A stretch of 64,000 nt of DNA from Sandaracinus amylolyticus (lineage in GTDB: Bacteria; Myxococcota_A; Polyangia; Polyangiales; Sandaracinaceae): contig NZ_CP011125.1 in assembly GCF_000737325.1 (NCBI RefSeq), forward strand, positions 9,300,001 through 9,364,000, in the 5' to 3' direction. The position numbers and the translations under genes are program-made. A model generated the notes under the pieces. It worked only from the letters and a program-made list of their open reading frames with translations. It was not told where the DNA came from and made no database searches. Shown here in pieces: positions 8,416 through 16,230 of this stretch. Positions within the stretch are counted from its first letter, which is position 1. Each line of letters begins with the position of its first letter.

Positions 8416-8916
8416 ATGACCACGAGCTCGCACCGCACCCGCACGTCGTTCGCGCTCTTCGTCTGGGTGTCGCTCGCGGTCGCGGCGTGCGGAGACGGAG
8501 ACGGCGAGGCGTCGGCGTGCCCCGGCCCGGCGTGCACCTGCACGGGCGCGGGCACCGACTGCGCGTGCGCCGAGGGCGCGCGCTGCGCGACGGAGTGCGC
8601 GGGGAGCTGCAACCTCGACTGCGGCGCGACGGGCGATTGCGACTACACGTGCGAGGAGTCGTGCAACGTCGACTGTCCGGCGGGCAGCTCGTGCCTCGTG
8701 AGCACCGCCGAGAGCTCGAGCGTGAGCTGCGTCGACGCGAGCTGCGAGGTCGCGGTCGGCGCGAGCAGCAACGTCACGTGCTCGAGCGGCGCGAGCTGCG
8801 CGGTGTCGTGCACCGGTGCCTGCAACGTCGACTGTCGCGGCGCGGAGACGTGCACGCTGCGGTGCGCGGGCGATGCCGCGCCGCGCGCGGTGAGCGCGAC
8901 CGATCAGTGCTCGTGA
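8416..8916 (+). CDS. Cys-rich lipoprotein, unknown function
   Basis: A 166-residue lipoprotein: signal FALFVWVSLAVAACG, then a mature part with more than 25 cysteines in short CxC and CxxxC spacings (CTCTGAGTDCACAEGARC, CNLDC, CNVDC repeated). The recurrent pattern suggests a repetitive disulfide-stabilised beta structure, as in other myxobacterial surface proteins annotated only as hypothetical. The ATG at 8416 is supported by AGGAGG at 8402-8407, which lies in the arm of a hairpin (separate entry). No enzyme motif is present. Metal binding is possible but not shown. Confidence 0.7.
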   Translation: MTTSSHRTRTSFALFVWVSLAVAACGDGDGEASACPGPACTCTGAGTDCACAEGARCATECAGSCNLDCGATGDCDYTCEESCNVDCPAGSSCLVSTAESSSVSCVDASCEVAVGASSNVTCSSGASCAVSCTGACNVDCRGAETCTLRCAGDAAPRAVSATDQCS

Positions 8917-8973
8917 TCGTCTCCGCCGAGGGATGATTGCATCTGCAACCATTCGCTGCGTAGGCTCCTGGAC

Positions 8974-9699
8974 ATGGGGTCCGCAGCGGCATGGCGGTGC
9001 GCTCGAGCGTGGATCCACGACGTGCTGATCGTCCCCGCCGCGCACACGCGCGTGCTGGACGGCGATCTGCAGACCGAGCTCTACGAGGTGTTCCACACGC
9101 GCCCGATCGCGCGCTGGGGACACGCGCTGTGCACACCCGTGATCAACGTCGCGCTGCTCGCGCTGTGCGCCGAGGTCACGGTGCAGCTCGCCACCCGCGG
9201 CGGGCACACCGAGATCGACGGAGCCATCGCGGGCGCCGCGATCGCCCTCGCGTTCTACGTCGCGGTGCACGGCGCGTGGGCGCTGGTGATGGCGCCGCTG
9301 CTCGCGCTCGCCGTGCTCGGAGCGCACGGATTGCGCGAGGTGCTGGGCGCGCACGCGGTGAGCGGCGCGATCGTGATCGCGCTCGGCGCGGTCTGGGTGC
9401 AGACGCTCTCGCACGTGTTCGAGCCGGTGCCGCCTCCGTGGTCGCGCGCGGCATCGTTCGGCACGGTGCGCGAGCTCTGGGAGCGCACGTCGATCGCGCG
9501 CATCGTCGCGCTCGCGGTCACCGGCGTGCTCGTGTTCCCGGTGCTCGAGCTCTGGGCTTCGCCGCGGGTGTGGCCGCTGCAGATCGCGCACGCGATGCGG
9601 CGGCTCGGGTGGAAGCACGGATCGGCGACGCTCGAGGAGCGGGTGCGCACGATCCATCGCGACGCGCGCGCCGGATGGTCGGTGCCGGTCGAGCGCTGA
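8974..9699 (+). CDS. multi-pass membrane protein, possibly DUF962/Mpo1-like
   Basis: A 241-residue protein with about five hydrophobic segments between residues 45 and 195. Two motifs resemble the DUF962/Mpo1 family: an early YEVFHTRPIARWGHALCTPVIN (family pattern Y..H....N...H..G.P) and a later WVQTLSHVFEPVPPPW (family pattern QF.GH..FE...P.L). Mpo1 is a dioxygenase acting on 2-hydroxy fatty acids in yeast. The resemblance here is partial, so the function is a suggestion only. A promoter-like pair (TTGCAT, 18 bp, TAGGCT) lies just upstream, at about 8938-8967. The gene ends directly against the convergent YhhN gene. Confidence 0.55.
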   Translation: MGSAAAWRCARAWIHDVLIVPAAHTRVLDGDLQTELYEVFHTRPIARWGHALCTPVINVALLALCAEVTVQLATRGGHTEIDGAIAGAAIALAFYVAVHGAWALVMAPLLALAVLGAHGLREVLGAHAVSGAIVIALGAVWVQTLSHVFEPVPPPWSRAASFGTVRELWERTSIARIVALAVTGVLVFPVLELWASPRVWPLQIAHAMRRLGWKHGSATLEERVRTIHRDARAGWSVPVER

Positions 9700-10374
9700 T
9701 CAGCGTCGCGCCGAGGCGGCGATCGCCCACTGCCCGAGCCAGTACGTCGTGATGATCGCGAGGCGGAGCGGCCATCCGGTGCGCACGCTCTCGGACAGCA
9801 GGTGCGTGCCGAAGCGTCCGAGCGCGATCATCGAGTCGCTCAGCGCGAAGACGATCGCGCCGCTCAGCGCGAGCCGCGCGCTCGCCGCGTCCACGTGCCC
9901 CAGGCGCGCCGCAGCGCGCCACAGCATCGTGCAGATGACGAGCGTGTAGAGCACCACCGGCGCGACCATGCCGCCGAGACCGGGCCAGAGCGCGGCGAGC
10001 ATCAGCGCGCCGTACGCGTACGCTGGCAGCGCGCGTGCCGGATGGAGCGCGCGCGTGTCGCTCGTGTACGCGCGCACGTAGAGCACGTGCGCGACGAGGA
10101 ACGCGAGCAGCCCCGCGACGAAGAGCGAGCCTGCGAGCGCGGGAATGCCCGAGGCGAGCTCGAGGAGCACGTCGCCCGCGAGCGACGCGCCGAGCCCGAG
10201 CACGATCGCGCGCCGGTACGCAGAAGGCGGCGCGGCGCGCACGATCCACAGCGCGATCGCGATCACCGGCAGCGGCTTCGTGAGCATGCGCAGCGCGTGC
10301 GAGTCGATCACGACGCCGGCGACGAAGAGCGCGCCGCCGACGAACGCGACGATGGCGAGGACGCGAGAGCGCAC
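9700..10374 (-). CDS. YhhN/TMEM86 family membrane protein (lysoplasmalogenase-like)
   Basis: A 224-residue protein with about eight hydrophobic helices, starting at GTG 10374. Conserved family features can be read: MLTKPLPVIAIAL near residue 30, GASLAGDVLLEL, LFVAGLLAFLVAHVLYV, and ALSGAIVFALSDSMIAL near residue 170, with the paired Asp residues thought to form the active site. Animal TMEM86B and some bacterial homologues hydrolyse the vinyl ether bond of lysoplasmalogens; many bacterial members remain uncharacterised. Myxobacteria make ether lipids, so this role is plausible. It is a single gene, convergent with the DUF962-like gene. Confidence 0.82.
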   Translation of the reverse strand: MRSRVLAIVAFVGGALFVAGVVIDSHALRMLTKPLPVIAIALWIVRAAPPSAYRRAIVLGLGASLAGDVLLELASGIPALAGSLFVAGLLAFLVAHVLYVRAYTSDTRALHPARALPAYAYGALMLAALWPGLGGMVAPVVLYTLVICTMLWRAAARLGHVDAASARLALSGAIVFALSDSMIALGRFGTHLLSESVRTGWPLRLAIITTYWLGQWAIAASARR

Positions 10375-10540
10375 GGGTCGCGAGGATAACGCGGCGCCGG
10401 ATCGCAGCAGTGCGAGATCGCGTGCCGCGCTGCGAGCGCGCGAGGTCGCACGAGGTCACGTGCGCGCCCGAGCCACACGTTGACGGCGATCGCGGGCGCG
10501 CCGACATCGCGGACGAGAACCCACTGAACGGAGAAGACGC

Positions 10541-10948
10541 GTGCGAGGACGAACACTGCTCATCGCGATCACGTGCGCGCTGACTGCCGCGGCGTGCGGC
10601 ACGACGCCCACGGAGATGCACGCGGAAGGCACGCAGCGCGTGCCCGCGGCGAAGGCGGAGATCGACGTCGAGATGGAGGGCACGCATCGCGACGTCGACG
10701 TGCAGGTCTCGGATCTGCCGGAGCCGCAGTCGCTCGGAGAAGACTTCTCGCGCTACGGCGTGTGGATGATCCCGAGCGGCGGCGCGCCGCAGTTCGTCGG
10801 CTTCCTGCGGTACCAGTCGGACATCGAGTACGGCGAGCTCGAGACGCGCGCGCCGCTCGATCCCGTCGAGATCGTGGTGACCGCGGAGCGCGGCGAGATC
10901 GGCACCGAGCCGAGCGACGTCGTCGTGCTGCGCCGCCGCATCGACTGA
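10541..10948 (+). CDS. small lipoprotein, unknown function
   Basis: A 135-residue lipoprotein: signal MRGRTLLIAITCALTAAACG, acylated Cys19, then a compact beta-rich domain (VQVSDLPEPQSLGEDFSRYGVWMIPSGGAPQFVGFLRY...VVVTAERG). The pattern 'F..Y.VW......P..VG.L.Y' is common in small myxobacterial lipoproteins with an anti-sigma- or immunoglobulin-like look, but no domain can be named. It starts at GTG with ACGGAGAAG 3-12 nt upstream. The next gene (11077) also encodes a lipoprotein and lies 128 bp downstream on the same strand. Confidence 0.65.
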   Translation: MRGRTLLIAITCALTAAACGTTPTEMHAEGTQRVPAAKAEIDVEMEGTHRDVDVQVSDLPEPQSLGEDFSRYGVWMIPSGGAPQFVGFLRYQSDIEYGELETRAPLDPVEIVVTAERGEIGTEPSDVVVLRRRID

Positions 10949-11076
10949 AGGGCCGATCCGCCTCTCGTGCGTCGCGCCGCGTCGCGCTGCCCCGCGGCGC
11001 GGCGCGACGTCGTCCGCGGGGTCTCCCGCGCGGATCGGCTCTTGCGGACACGCGAAGCCACGGACGGAGAGGCGAG

Positions 11077-11841
11077 ATGAACACGAACAAGAAGTGGTGG
11101 AGCGCGCTGATCGTGACGGCGCTCGGCGCGCCGGGGCTGCTGGCCGGATGCGAGCGTCCCGAGCAGCAGCAGCAGGAGACCTACGAGCAGCCCGGCAGCA
11201 CGACGTACCAGCCGAGCGAGCCCGGCGCGAAGCCCGAAGAAGAGCCGAGCGGCGGCGTGATGCCGCCCGAGGGCACGACGCTCGACACCCAGGGCACGAC
11301 CGGAGGAACGCTCGACACCCAGGGCACGACCGGAGGAACGCTCGACACCCAGGGCACGACCGGAGGAACGCTCGACACCCAGGGCACGACGGGCATCGAG
11401 GGCCGCGGCACGACGGGCTTCGAAGCCGAGGGCACGACCGGCACGACCGGCTTCGAGGCCGAGGGCACGACCGGCGGCGTCGAAGGCACGACGGGCACGG
11501 TGGGCGAGCCGAGCGGCTCCGAGGGCGTGCAGCCCGGCACCGGATCCGCGGGCGGCACGTTCGGCGAAGAGGGCACGACCGGCGGCATGCCGCAGGACGA
11601 GGAAGACACGATGCGGCCCGGCACGACCGGCGGTACCGGCACGACGGGCACGACCGGCGGCACCGGCACGACCGGCACGACCGGCGGCACCGGCGGAACC
11701 GGCACGACCGGCACGACCGGCACGACCGGCACGACCGGCGGAACCGGCACGACCGGTGGAACCGGCGGAACCGGCGGAACCGGTGGAACCGGCACGACCG
11801 CTGGAACCGGTGGAACCGGCGGCAGCGGCGGCGGCTTCTAA
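11077..11841 (+). CDS. Gly/Thr-repeat lipoprotein
   Basis: A 254-residue lipoprotein (signal ending LLAGC, Cys25). The mature chain is almost entirely low complexity: a Glu/Gln/Pro-rich start, four 10-residue units built on LDTQGTTGGT, then a long C-terminal Gly-Thr tract (GTTGTTGGTGG type) ending GGSGGGF. It resembles a flexible surface spacer rather than an enzyme. A GGAGAGGCGAG ribosome site precedes the ATG. Codon choice within the repeats is strongly biased to GGC/ACG/ACC, giving long near-identical DNA repeats. Confidence 0.7.
   Translation: MNTNKKWWSALIVTALGAPGLLAGCERPEQQQQETYEQPGSTTYQPSEPGAKPEEEPSGGVMPPEGTTLDTQGTTGGTLDTQGTTGGTLDTQGTTGGTLDTQGTTGIEGRGTTGFEAEGTTGTTGFEAEGTTGGVEGTTGTVGEPSGSEGVQPGTGSAGGTFGEEGTTGGMPQDEEDTMRPGTTGGTGTTGTTGGTGTTGTTGGTGGTGTTGTTGTTGTTGGTGTTGGTGGTGGTGGTGTTAGTGGTGGSGGGF
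11281..11400 (+). repeat. four tandem 30-bp coding repeats
   Basis: Units beginning CTCGACACCCAGGGCACGAC recur every 30 bp; the first three are essentially identical and the fourth diverges at its end. They encode LDTQGTTGGT inside the 11077-11841 lipoprotein and are in frame. Confidence 0.9.
11610..11838 (+). repeat. Gly-Thr coding microsatellite-like tract
   Basis: A run of mixed GGCACGACC / GGAACCGGC units (9-bp and 6-bp steps) encodes the Gly/Thr tail of the 11077-11841 lipoprotein. All steps are multiples of three, so copy-number change would stay in frame. Confidence 0.8.
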
Positions 11842-11976
11842 TCGCGCGACGGCGCACGACGAGCGCGGGGTCGGCGAGCGCGCCGCCCCGCGCTCGTTCG
11901 CACTCCCGATCACCGCGGGCTCCCCACGCCGCGGATGCTTGCGGACGCACTCTTCCGTTTGGTAGAGGGCCACGCC

Positions 11977-12891
11977 ATGACTTCTCCGTGCTTTCTGGGG
12001 CGCAGCATGGCGATCGTCGTGATCGGCATCTTCGCGTGGAGCTGCGAGGGCGCTGCCACCACCGAGGTCGACGCCGCGCTCGATCCATCCGACGCCGGCT
12101 CGCAGCCATCGATCGACGCCGCTCGACCGCCGCCCTTCGTGCACCCGACCGGCATGACCGCGGGCTGCGGCACCACGACGGACGCGCAGGGCGTCGTCGA
12201 CCGCACGCTCACGGTGCGGGGCGTCGAGCGTCGTTATCGCCTCGTCGTCCCCGAGGGCTACGACGCGAGCGTGCCGCACGCGCTCGTGTTCGCGTTCCAC
12301 GGCCTCGGCGACAGCGCCGAGAACTTCCAGGCCGCGCTGCGCTTCGAGGAGCTCGCGGGTGGCGAGGCGATCCTCGTCTATCCGCACGGCGTGCACCCGA
12401 CGCTCGGCGCGAACGGGTGGGATCTCTCCGCAGACGGCGCGGACGTCGAGCTCTTCGACACGATCCGCGCACAGCTCGAGGGCGAGCTCTGCATCGATCG
12501 CGCGCGCGAGCACGCGCTCGGCTTCAGCTACGGCGCGTTCATGACGAGCTCGCTCGGCTGTCATCGCGGTGACGTGATCCGCGCGATCGGTCCGATGTCC
12601 GGTGGACCGCCGCGCGGCGGGCGCTGCGCCGGTCAGGTCGCGGCGTTCATCGTGCACGGCGCGGCCGACGATCTCGTCGACTACGACCTGCTCGGCGTGC
12701 GCACGCGCGAGTACTGGCGCGGCCGCGACGGATGCAGCGAGACCGGCGCGACCGACGCGAACGGATGCGTCGCGTTCGAGGGCTGCGACGAGGGTTATCC
12801 GGTCGTGTTCTGCACGCACCCGGGCGCGCACACGGTGCCGTCGTGGGCACCGGGCGCGATCTGGTCCTTCTTCGAAACGCTCGGTGATTGA
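11977..12891 (+). CDS. exported PHB-depolymerase/feruloyl-esterase-like hydrolase
   Basis: A 304-residue protein with a lipoprotein-type signal (IGIFAWSCEG) and an Asp/Ser/Ala linker, then a hydrolase of the polyhydroxybutyrate depolymerase / LpqC / feruloyl esterase group. AFHGLGDSAENF is the oxyanion region, LGFSYGAFM has the nucleophile Ser in GxSxG, IVHGAADDLVDY supplies Asp, and THPGAHTVPSW the catalytic His. Four or more cysteines suggest disulfides. Members cleave polyesters, feruloyl esters or acetyl-xylan outside the cytoplasm, so this may serve scavenging. ATG 11977 has GTAGAGGG upstream; ATG 12007 is an alternative. The gene is followed by a long inverted repeat that may end transcription. 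Confidence 0.8.
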   Translation: MTSPCFLGRSMAIVVIGIFAWSCEGAATTEVDAALDPSDAGSQPSIDAARPPPFVHPTGMTAGCGTTTDAQGVVDRTLTVRGVERRYRLVVPEGYDASVPHALVFAFHGLGDSAENFQAALRFEELAGGEAILVYPHGVHPTLGANGWDLSADGADVELFDTIRAQLEGELCIDRAREHALGFSYGAFMTSSLGCHRGDVIRAIGPMSGGPPRGGRCAGQVAAFIVHGAADDLVDYDLLGVRTREYWRGRDGCSETGATDANGCVAFEGCDEGYPVVFCTHPGAHTVPSWAPGAIWSFFETLGD

Positions 12892-12900
12892 GGAGAATTT

Positions 12901-12982
12901 CTGAGGAGAGCAGGAGGAGAAGGAAGGCCACGACCACGTCGACGCGATGTGCGTGGGGCGCCCTCCCTCCTGCTCTTCTCAG
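12901..12982. terminator. 17-bp inverted repeat between convergent genes
   Basis: The left arm CTGAGGAGAGCAGGAGG (12901-12917) pairs with CCTCCTGCTCTTCTCAG (12966-12982) with one mismatch, across a 48-nt loop. The right arm includes the stop codon of the VIT/VWA gene. There is no T-run, so action as an intrinsic terminator is uncertain. Confidence 0.45.
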
Positions 12983-15312
12983 CGGACGATCGCGCCGGCG
13001 TCGACGGTCGCGCTCTTCGACGCGAGCCACGAGTTCGCCTTCGTGATCGCGGGACGCCACTCGCTCTCGCGATCGCGCGCCTCGAGCTCGAGCAGCGCGA
13101 TCACCACCGCCGTCGTCGCGATCGCGTCGCCGTGCGCGCGGATCGCGTCCTCGAGCTTCGCGACGCGCGCCGAGCCGAGCCACGCGTCGAGGACCTTCGA
13201 GCGCACGAAGCTGCCGTCGGCCTTCTGGGTCATCAGCAGCTCGAACACGCGATCCGCGCTTCCGGTCGCGTGCTCCTCGGCCTCCATGAAGTCCATCGTC
13301 GCGCCTTCGTCCTCGGCGCCGCGACCGAACAGCACATCACTCACGCGACCGAGGAATCCGCCCTTCTTCTTGGCGCTTTCGGCGCGCGGGGGCGCGCCTC
13401 CGCTCGCGCTCGCGCGCGGGCTCGGCGGAAGCCCCGCCGGCGCGGCCATGACCATCGGCGGCGGGAGCGCGCCCGTCCTCGTCGCGTGCACGGGCATGCC
13501 CGCAGCTGCGACGACGCTGCTCGGCAGACCACCCCACCCGCTCGTCAGCGCGACCGGGATGCGGCGCAGCTGCGCGGGCTCGCTCACCCGCGCATCGGGC
13601 GCGCGCTCCTCGACCGCCACGTAGCTCGTCGCGCTCGACATCAGCCCGTAGCGCACGCCGAGGTCGACGATCTCGCGCCGCTTGCGATCCTCGCTCTCCT
13701 CGCGGCGCTGCGCAGAGCCGCGCCGCTGCACCGTTCCGTCCTCGAGCTCGCGGATGCGCTCGCGCGCCCAGAGCACCGGGATCGGCCCGCCCGCGCCCGC
13801 ACGCTCGAGGTCGATCGTCGTCGTCCATCGATGCGTCCCCGCGACCAGCGCGATCTCGCCGCCGCCGCCGCCCTCGATGCGCGCGAGGACCGTGAGCGCA
13901 TCCCCCGCGAACACCGGCGGCGTGCGCGCCGGCGCCTGCTCGACGCGCAGCGCGCCCCACTCGACGCGAACGTCGTCGAGCGACGGAGTGCGCACCCGCG
14001 CGAACGTCCGCATCACCTTCGGCTCGATGCGCTCGCCCGGCGCGATCATCTCCGCCGCCCCGCGCGACGCACGCGCCACCCCGCGCACCAGGTGCTCGCT
14101 CGCGCCCGCGCCGATGCCGAACGCGAACACCCGCGTGCTCGCTGCGTGCTCCTTCGCGAGCGCGATCACCTCGGCCTCGTTCGAGACCTGACCGTCGGTG
14201 AGCAGCAGCACGCGCCGCGCGAGCCCGGGCACCGCGGGGCGCGCGAGGATCGCGCGCAGCGGCGCGAGGATCTCGGTGCCTCCGAGGTTCGCGTCGATCG
14301 TCGCGATGCGCTTGGTCGCCTCCTCGAGCGAGCGATCGTCGAACGCGCGCGACGTGCCCCAGAACGCCTCGTGGCTCGATCCGAAGCGCACCACGTCGAA
14401 GCGATCGCGCGCACCGAGCGCGCGCACGCAGAGCTGCAGCGCGCGCTTGGCCTGCGTGATGGAGCCGCCGCCCATCGAGCCCGAGCAGTCGAGCAGGAAG
14501 ATCACCTCGTGCCCTTCGTCGGTCGCCTGCAGCTCGGGCAAGAACGTGATCATCGCGACGCGACGACCGTCCTCCTCGCGCGCCACCATCGCGATCGGCT
14601 TCGCGCGCTCGCGCGGCGTGACCAGCACGATCACGTCGCGATCGAGCGCGACGTCGTCCTGCGCGAGCTCGATGCGCGCGCCGCCGTCGCGCAGCTGAGT
14701 GCGGATCGGATGGCTCGGCGACTCCACGCCCGCGAGCGGCGCACCGAGCTCGACGTCGAGCGCGAGCGCGAGCCCGTAGGGCACGCTGGGCCAGCGCTCC
14801 GGGCTCACGCGCTCACCGTCGGGCTGGCCGATCTCGGGCGTGCTCGGCGCGGGCACGTAGCGCGGCGACACCGTCGTCGGGATCGACACCCGCAGGGCGT
14901 CGCCCTCGCGGCGCGCGATCACGACGTAGCGGATCTGCAGCTCGACCGTCTCGCCCGGGCGCAGGTTCCCGACGGACGCGGTGAACACGTCGGGCCGCTC
15001 CTGATCGAGCAGGAACGCGCCGTGCCCTTCCATCATCGCGTCGTCGTAGGTCGCGAACGCCTTCTCGCGCTCCTCGACGCGGCCGCGCACGATGGTGTCG
15101 CCGATCTTCGCGGCGAACCCGCAGACCGCGGCGCCCTCTTCGATCGGGAAGACGTAGACCGCCTCGAGCGGCACGTCCTCCGCGTTGCGATAGCGCTGCG
15201 TCACCAGCACCTCGAGGCATGCGCCGCGCAACGTCGCGTCGACGCGCACGCCCTCGAGCGGAACCGCCGCACCGTTCGCGATCAGCCCCACGTTCGGTCG
15301 CTCGGTGATCAT
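12979..15312 (-). CDS. VIT and von Willebrand A domain protein
   Basis: A 777-residue protein. Residues about 1-135 form a VIT (vault/inter-alpha-trypsin) domain (VTQRYRNAEDVPLEAVYVFPI, KAFATYDDAM, RPDVFTASVGNL). A von Willebrand A domain follows with an intact MIDAS motif DCSGSMGGGS (Asp275, Ser277, Ser279), plus TEILAPLRAIL and LLLTDGQVSNE. A Pro/Ala linker and a C-terminal helical segment (FELLMTQKADGSF...WLASKSATVDAGAIV) finish the protein; the tail resembles the end of human VWA5/inter-alpha-trypsin heavy-chain homologues. No signal peptide is visible, so it is probably cytoplasmic. The start codon overlaps the stop of the MerR gene (ATGA), so the two are translationally coupled. Likely role: metal-dependent protein-protein interaction under MerR control. 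Confidence 0.88.
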   Translation of the reverse strand: MITERPNVGLIANGAAVPLEGVRVDATLRGACLEVLVTQRYRNAEDVPLEAVYVFPIEEGAAVCGFAAKIGDTIVRGRVEEREKAFATYDDAMMEGHGAFLLDQERPDVFTASVGNLRPGETVELQIRYVVIARREGDALRVSIPTTVSPRYVPAPSTPEIGQPDGERVSPERWPSVPYGLALALDVELGAPLAGVESPSHPIRTQLRDGGARIELAQDDVALDRDVIVLVTPRERAKPIAMVAREEDGRRVAMITFLPELQATDEGHEVIFLLDCSGSMGGGSITQAKRALQLCVRALGARDRFDVVRFGSSHEAFWGTSRAFDDRSLEEATKRIATIDANLGGTEILAPLRAILARPAVPGLARRVLLLTDGQVSNEAEVIALAKEHAASTRVFAFGIGAGASEHLVRGVARASRGAAEMIAPGERIEPKVMRTFARVRTPSLDDVRVEWGALRVEQAPARTPPVFAGDALTVLARIEGGGGGEIALVAGTHRWTTTIDLERAGAGGPIPVLWARERIRELEDGTVQRRGSAQRREESEDRKRREIVDLGVRYGLMSSATSYVAVEERAPDARVSEPAQLRRIPVALTSGWGGLPSSVVAAAGMPVHATRTGALPPPMVMAAPAGLPPSPRASASGGAPPRAESAKKKGGFLGRVSDVLFGRGAEDEGATMDFMEAEEHATGSADRVFELLMTQKADGSFVRSKVLDAWLGSARVAKLEDAIRAHGDAIATTAVVIALLELEARDRESEWRPAITKANSWLASKSATVDAGAIVR

Positions 15313-15704
15313 CGCTCGTCCCCCTTCCCCAGCACGCGATCGATCGCGGCCGTCAGCTTGCGGACCTGCTCCTCGTCGAGCCGACGGCCGCGCACCATCA
15401 GCTCGACGTCCGGCCCGAGCACGACGCGCGTCCACGTGCTCTGCACCGGAGTGTCACATTGTTCCTCGCGCGCGATCGGCCCATCGAGGCGCACCGAGAT
15501 GTCGGCGAGCGCGACGCCCTCTTCCTGGAGCTCGCGGATGCGCACGAGCCGCGCGAGGTGCGCCTCGGTGTAGTGCTTGCCGCGGCCGACGCCGGTGGGC
15601 GCTTCCAGCAACCCGCGCTGCACGTAGTAGCGCACGGTCCGGCGCGACACCCCCGCGCGATCCGCGAGCTCGTCGATGCCGTAGATCGCCTCGTCGTCGA
15701 GCAC
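15309..15704 (-). CDS. MerR-family transcriptional regulator
   Basis: The winged helix-turn-helix is clear: YGIDELADRAGVSRRTVRYYVQRGLL, then GRGKHYTEAHLARLVRIRELQEEG, the helix-turn-helix and wing of MerR proteins. A short C-terminal part follows (CDTPVQSTWTRVVLGPDVELMV...LTAAIDRVLG) with no metal-binding Cys set. The GTG at 15704 puts the helix-turn-helix eight residues from the N-terminus, as in relatives; the frame is also open to an ATG at 15749, but that would place the operator-like repeats inside the gene. The stop overlaps the ATG of the VIT/VWA gene by 4 bp. It probably controls this two-gene operon. Confidence 0.85.
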   Translation of the reverse strand: MLDDEAIYGIDELADRAGVSRRTVRYYVQRGLLEAPTGVGRGKHYTEAHLARLVRIRELQEEGVALADISVRLDGPIAREEQCDTPVQSTWTRVVLGPDVELMVRGRRLDEEQVRKLTAAIDRVLGKGDER

Positions 15705-15716
15705 GAGCGCGAAGAT

Positions 15717-15750
15717 GACACGGGATAGTGTCGCATTCAAGTGTCGCATT
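15717..15750 (-). promoter_or_regulatory. operator-like repeat cluster upstream of merR-VWA operon
   Basis: On the plus strand: an inverted repeat GACAC-N6-GTGTC (15717-15732) and two direct copies of AGTGTCGCATT (15727-15737 and 15740-15750) spaced 13 bp apart. They sit just upstream of the GTG start of the MerR gene. Dyads close to the start are typical of MerR-type autoregulation. A TTGAAT -35-like hexamer is present on the minus strand, but no clear -10. Confidence 0.5.
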
Positions 15751-16227
15751 TGTCTGGGTCGGGATCGAGGTCCGGAGCGGCATCAGGATCCGCGTCGGCC
15801 CCGGCGGCCGCATCGGCGTCGGCGTCGGCGTCCGCATCGGCGTCGGCGTCCGCATCGGCGTCGGCGTCGGCATCAGCGTCGGCGTCGGCGTCGGCATCAG
15901 CGTCGGTGTCGGTGTCGGCGTCGGCGTCCGCGTCGGCGTCGGCGTCCGCATCAGCGTCGGCGTCGGCGTCCGCGTCAGCGTCGGCGTCCGCATCGGCGTC
16001 GGCGTCGGCGTCCGCATCAGCGTCTACGTCGACATCAGGGTCTGCGTCGGCATCGGCGTCTGCGTCGCCGCAGCGTCTGCGTCTGCGTCGCCATCAGCGT
16101 CTGCGTCTACGTCTGCTTCGGCATCCGCGTCGGCGTCAGTATCCACATCCGCGTGGCCTCCACCGGCGTCGACGCTCACGACGACCCACGCGGCGCGGCC
16201 GAGCTCGCGCCCGGCCGCGGCGCGCAT
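15737..16227 (-). other. Asp/Ala-repeat reading frame, interrupted by a frameshift
   Basis: Four nt after the stop of the four-helix-bundle remnant, an ATG (16227) opens a frame reading MRAAAGRELGRAAWVVVSVD followed by a DADADA-type tract; it stops at 16024. A second minus-strand frame carries the same Asp/Ala pattern onward and ends [11 protein letters not shown] at a stop at 15737. A single-base indel near 16070 would join them into one Asp/Ala-rich protein. No signal peptide or domain was found. It may be a slipped low-complexity gene or simply non-coding repeat DNA. Confidence 0.3.
15804..16145 (+). repeat. degenerate hexanucleotide array, GGCGTC orientation
   Basis: A tract of about 340 bp built from GGCGTC, GCGTCC, GCATCG and related 6-bp steps on the plus strand. 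The minus strand reads Asp-Ala repeats. The unit is degenerate at the third codon position and becomes less regular after about 16050. Confidence 0.85.
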
Positions 16228-16230
16228 TGC

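Noticed and set aside
5985-8612. Longer N-terminus for the VVAPDM lipoprotein, up to 875 residues
   Set aside because: The extra part is not conserved in character and a clean lipoprotein signal begins at 7937.
9518-12109. Minus-strand frame of 863 codons rich in Arg/Cys/Ser
   Set aside because: Complement of the Gly-Thr lipoprotein repeats and of the neighbouring genes; it is a composition artefact.
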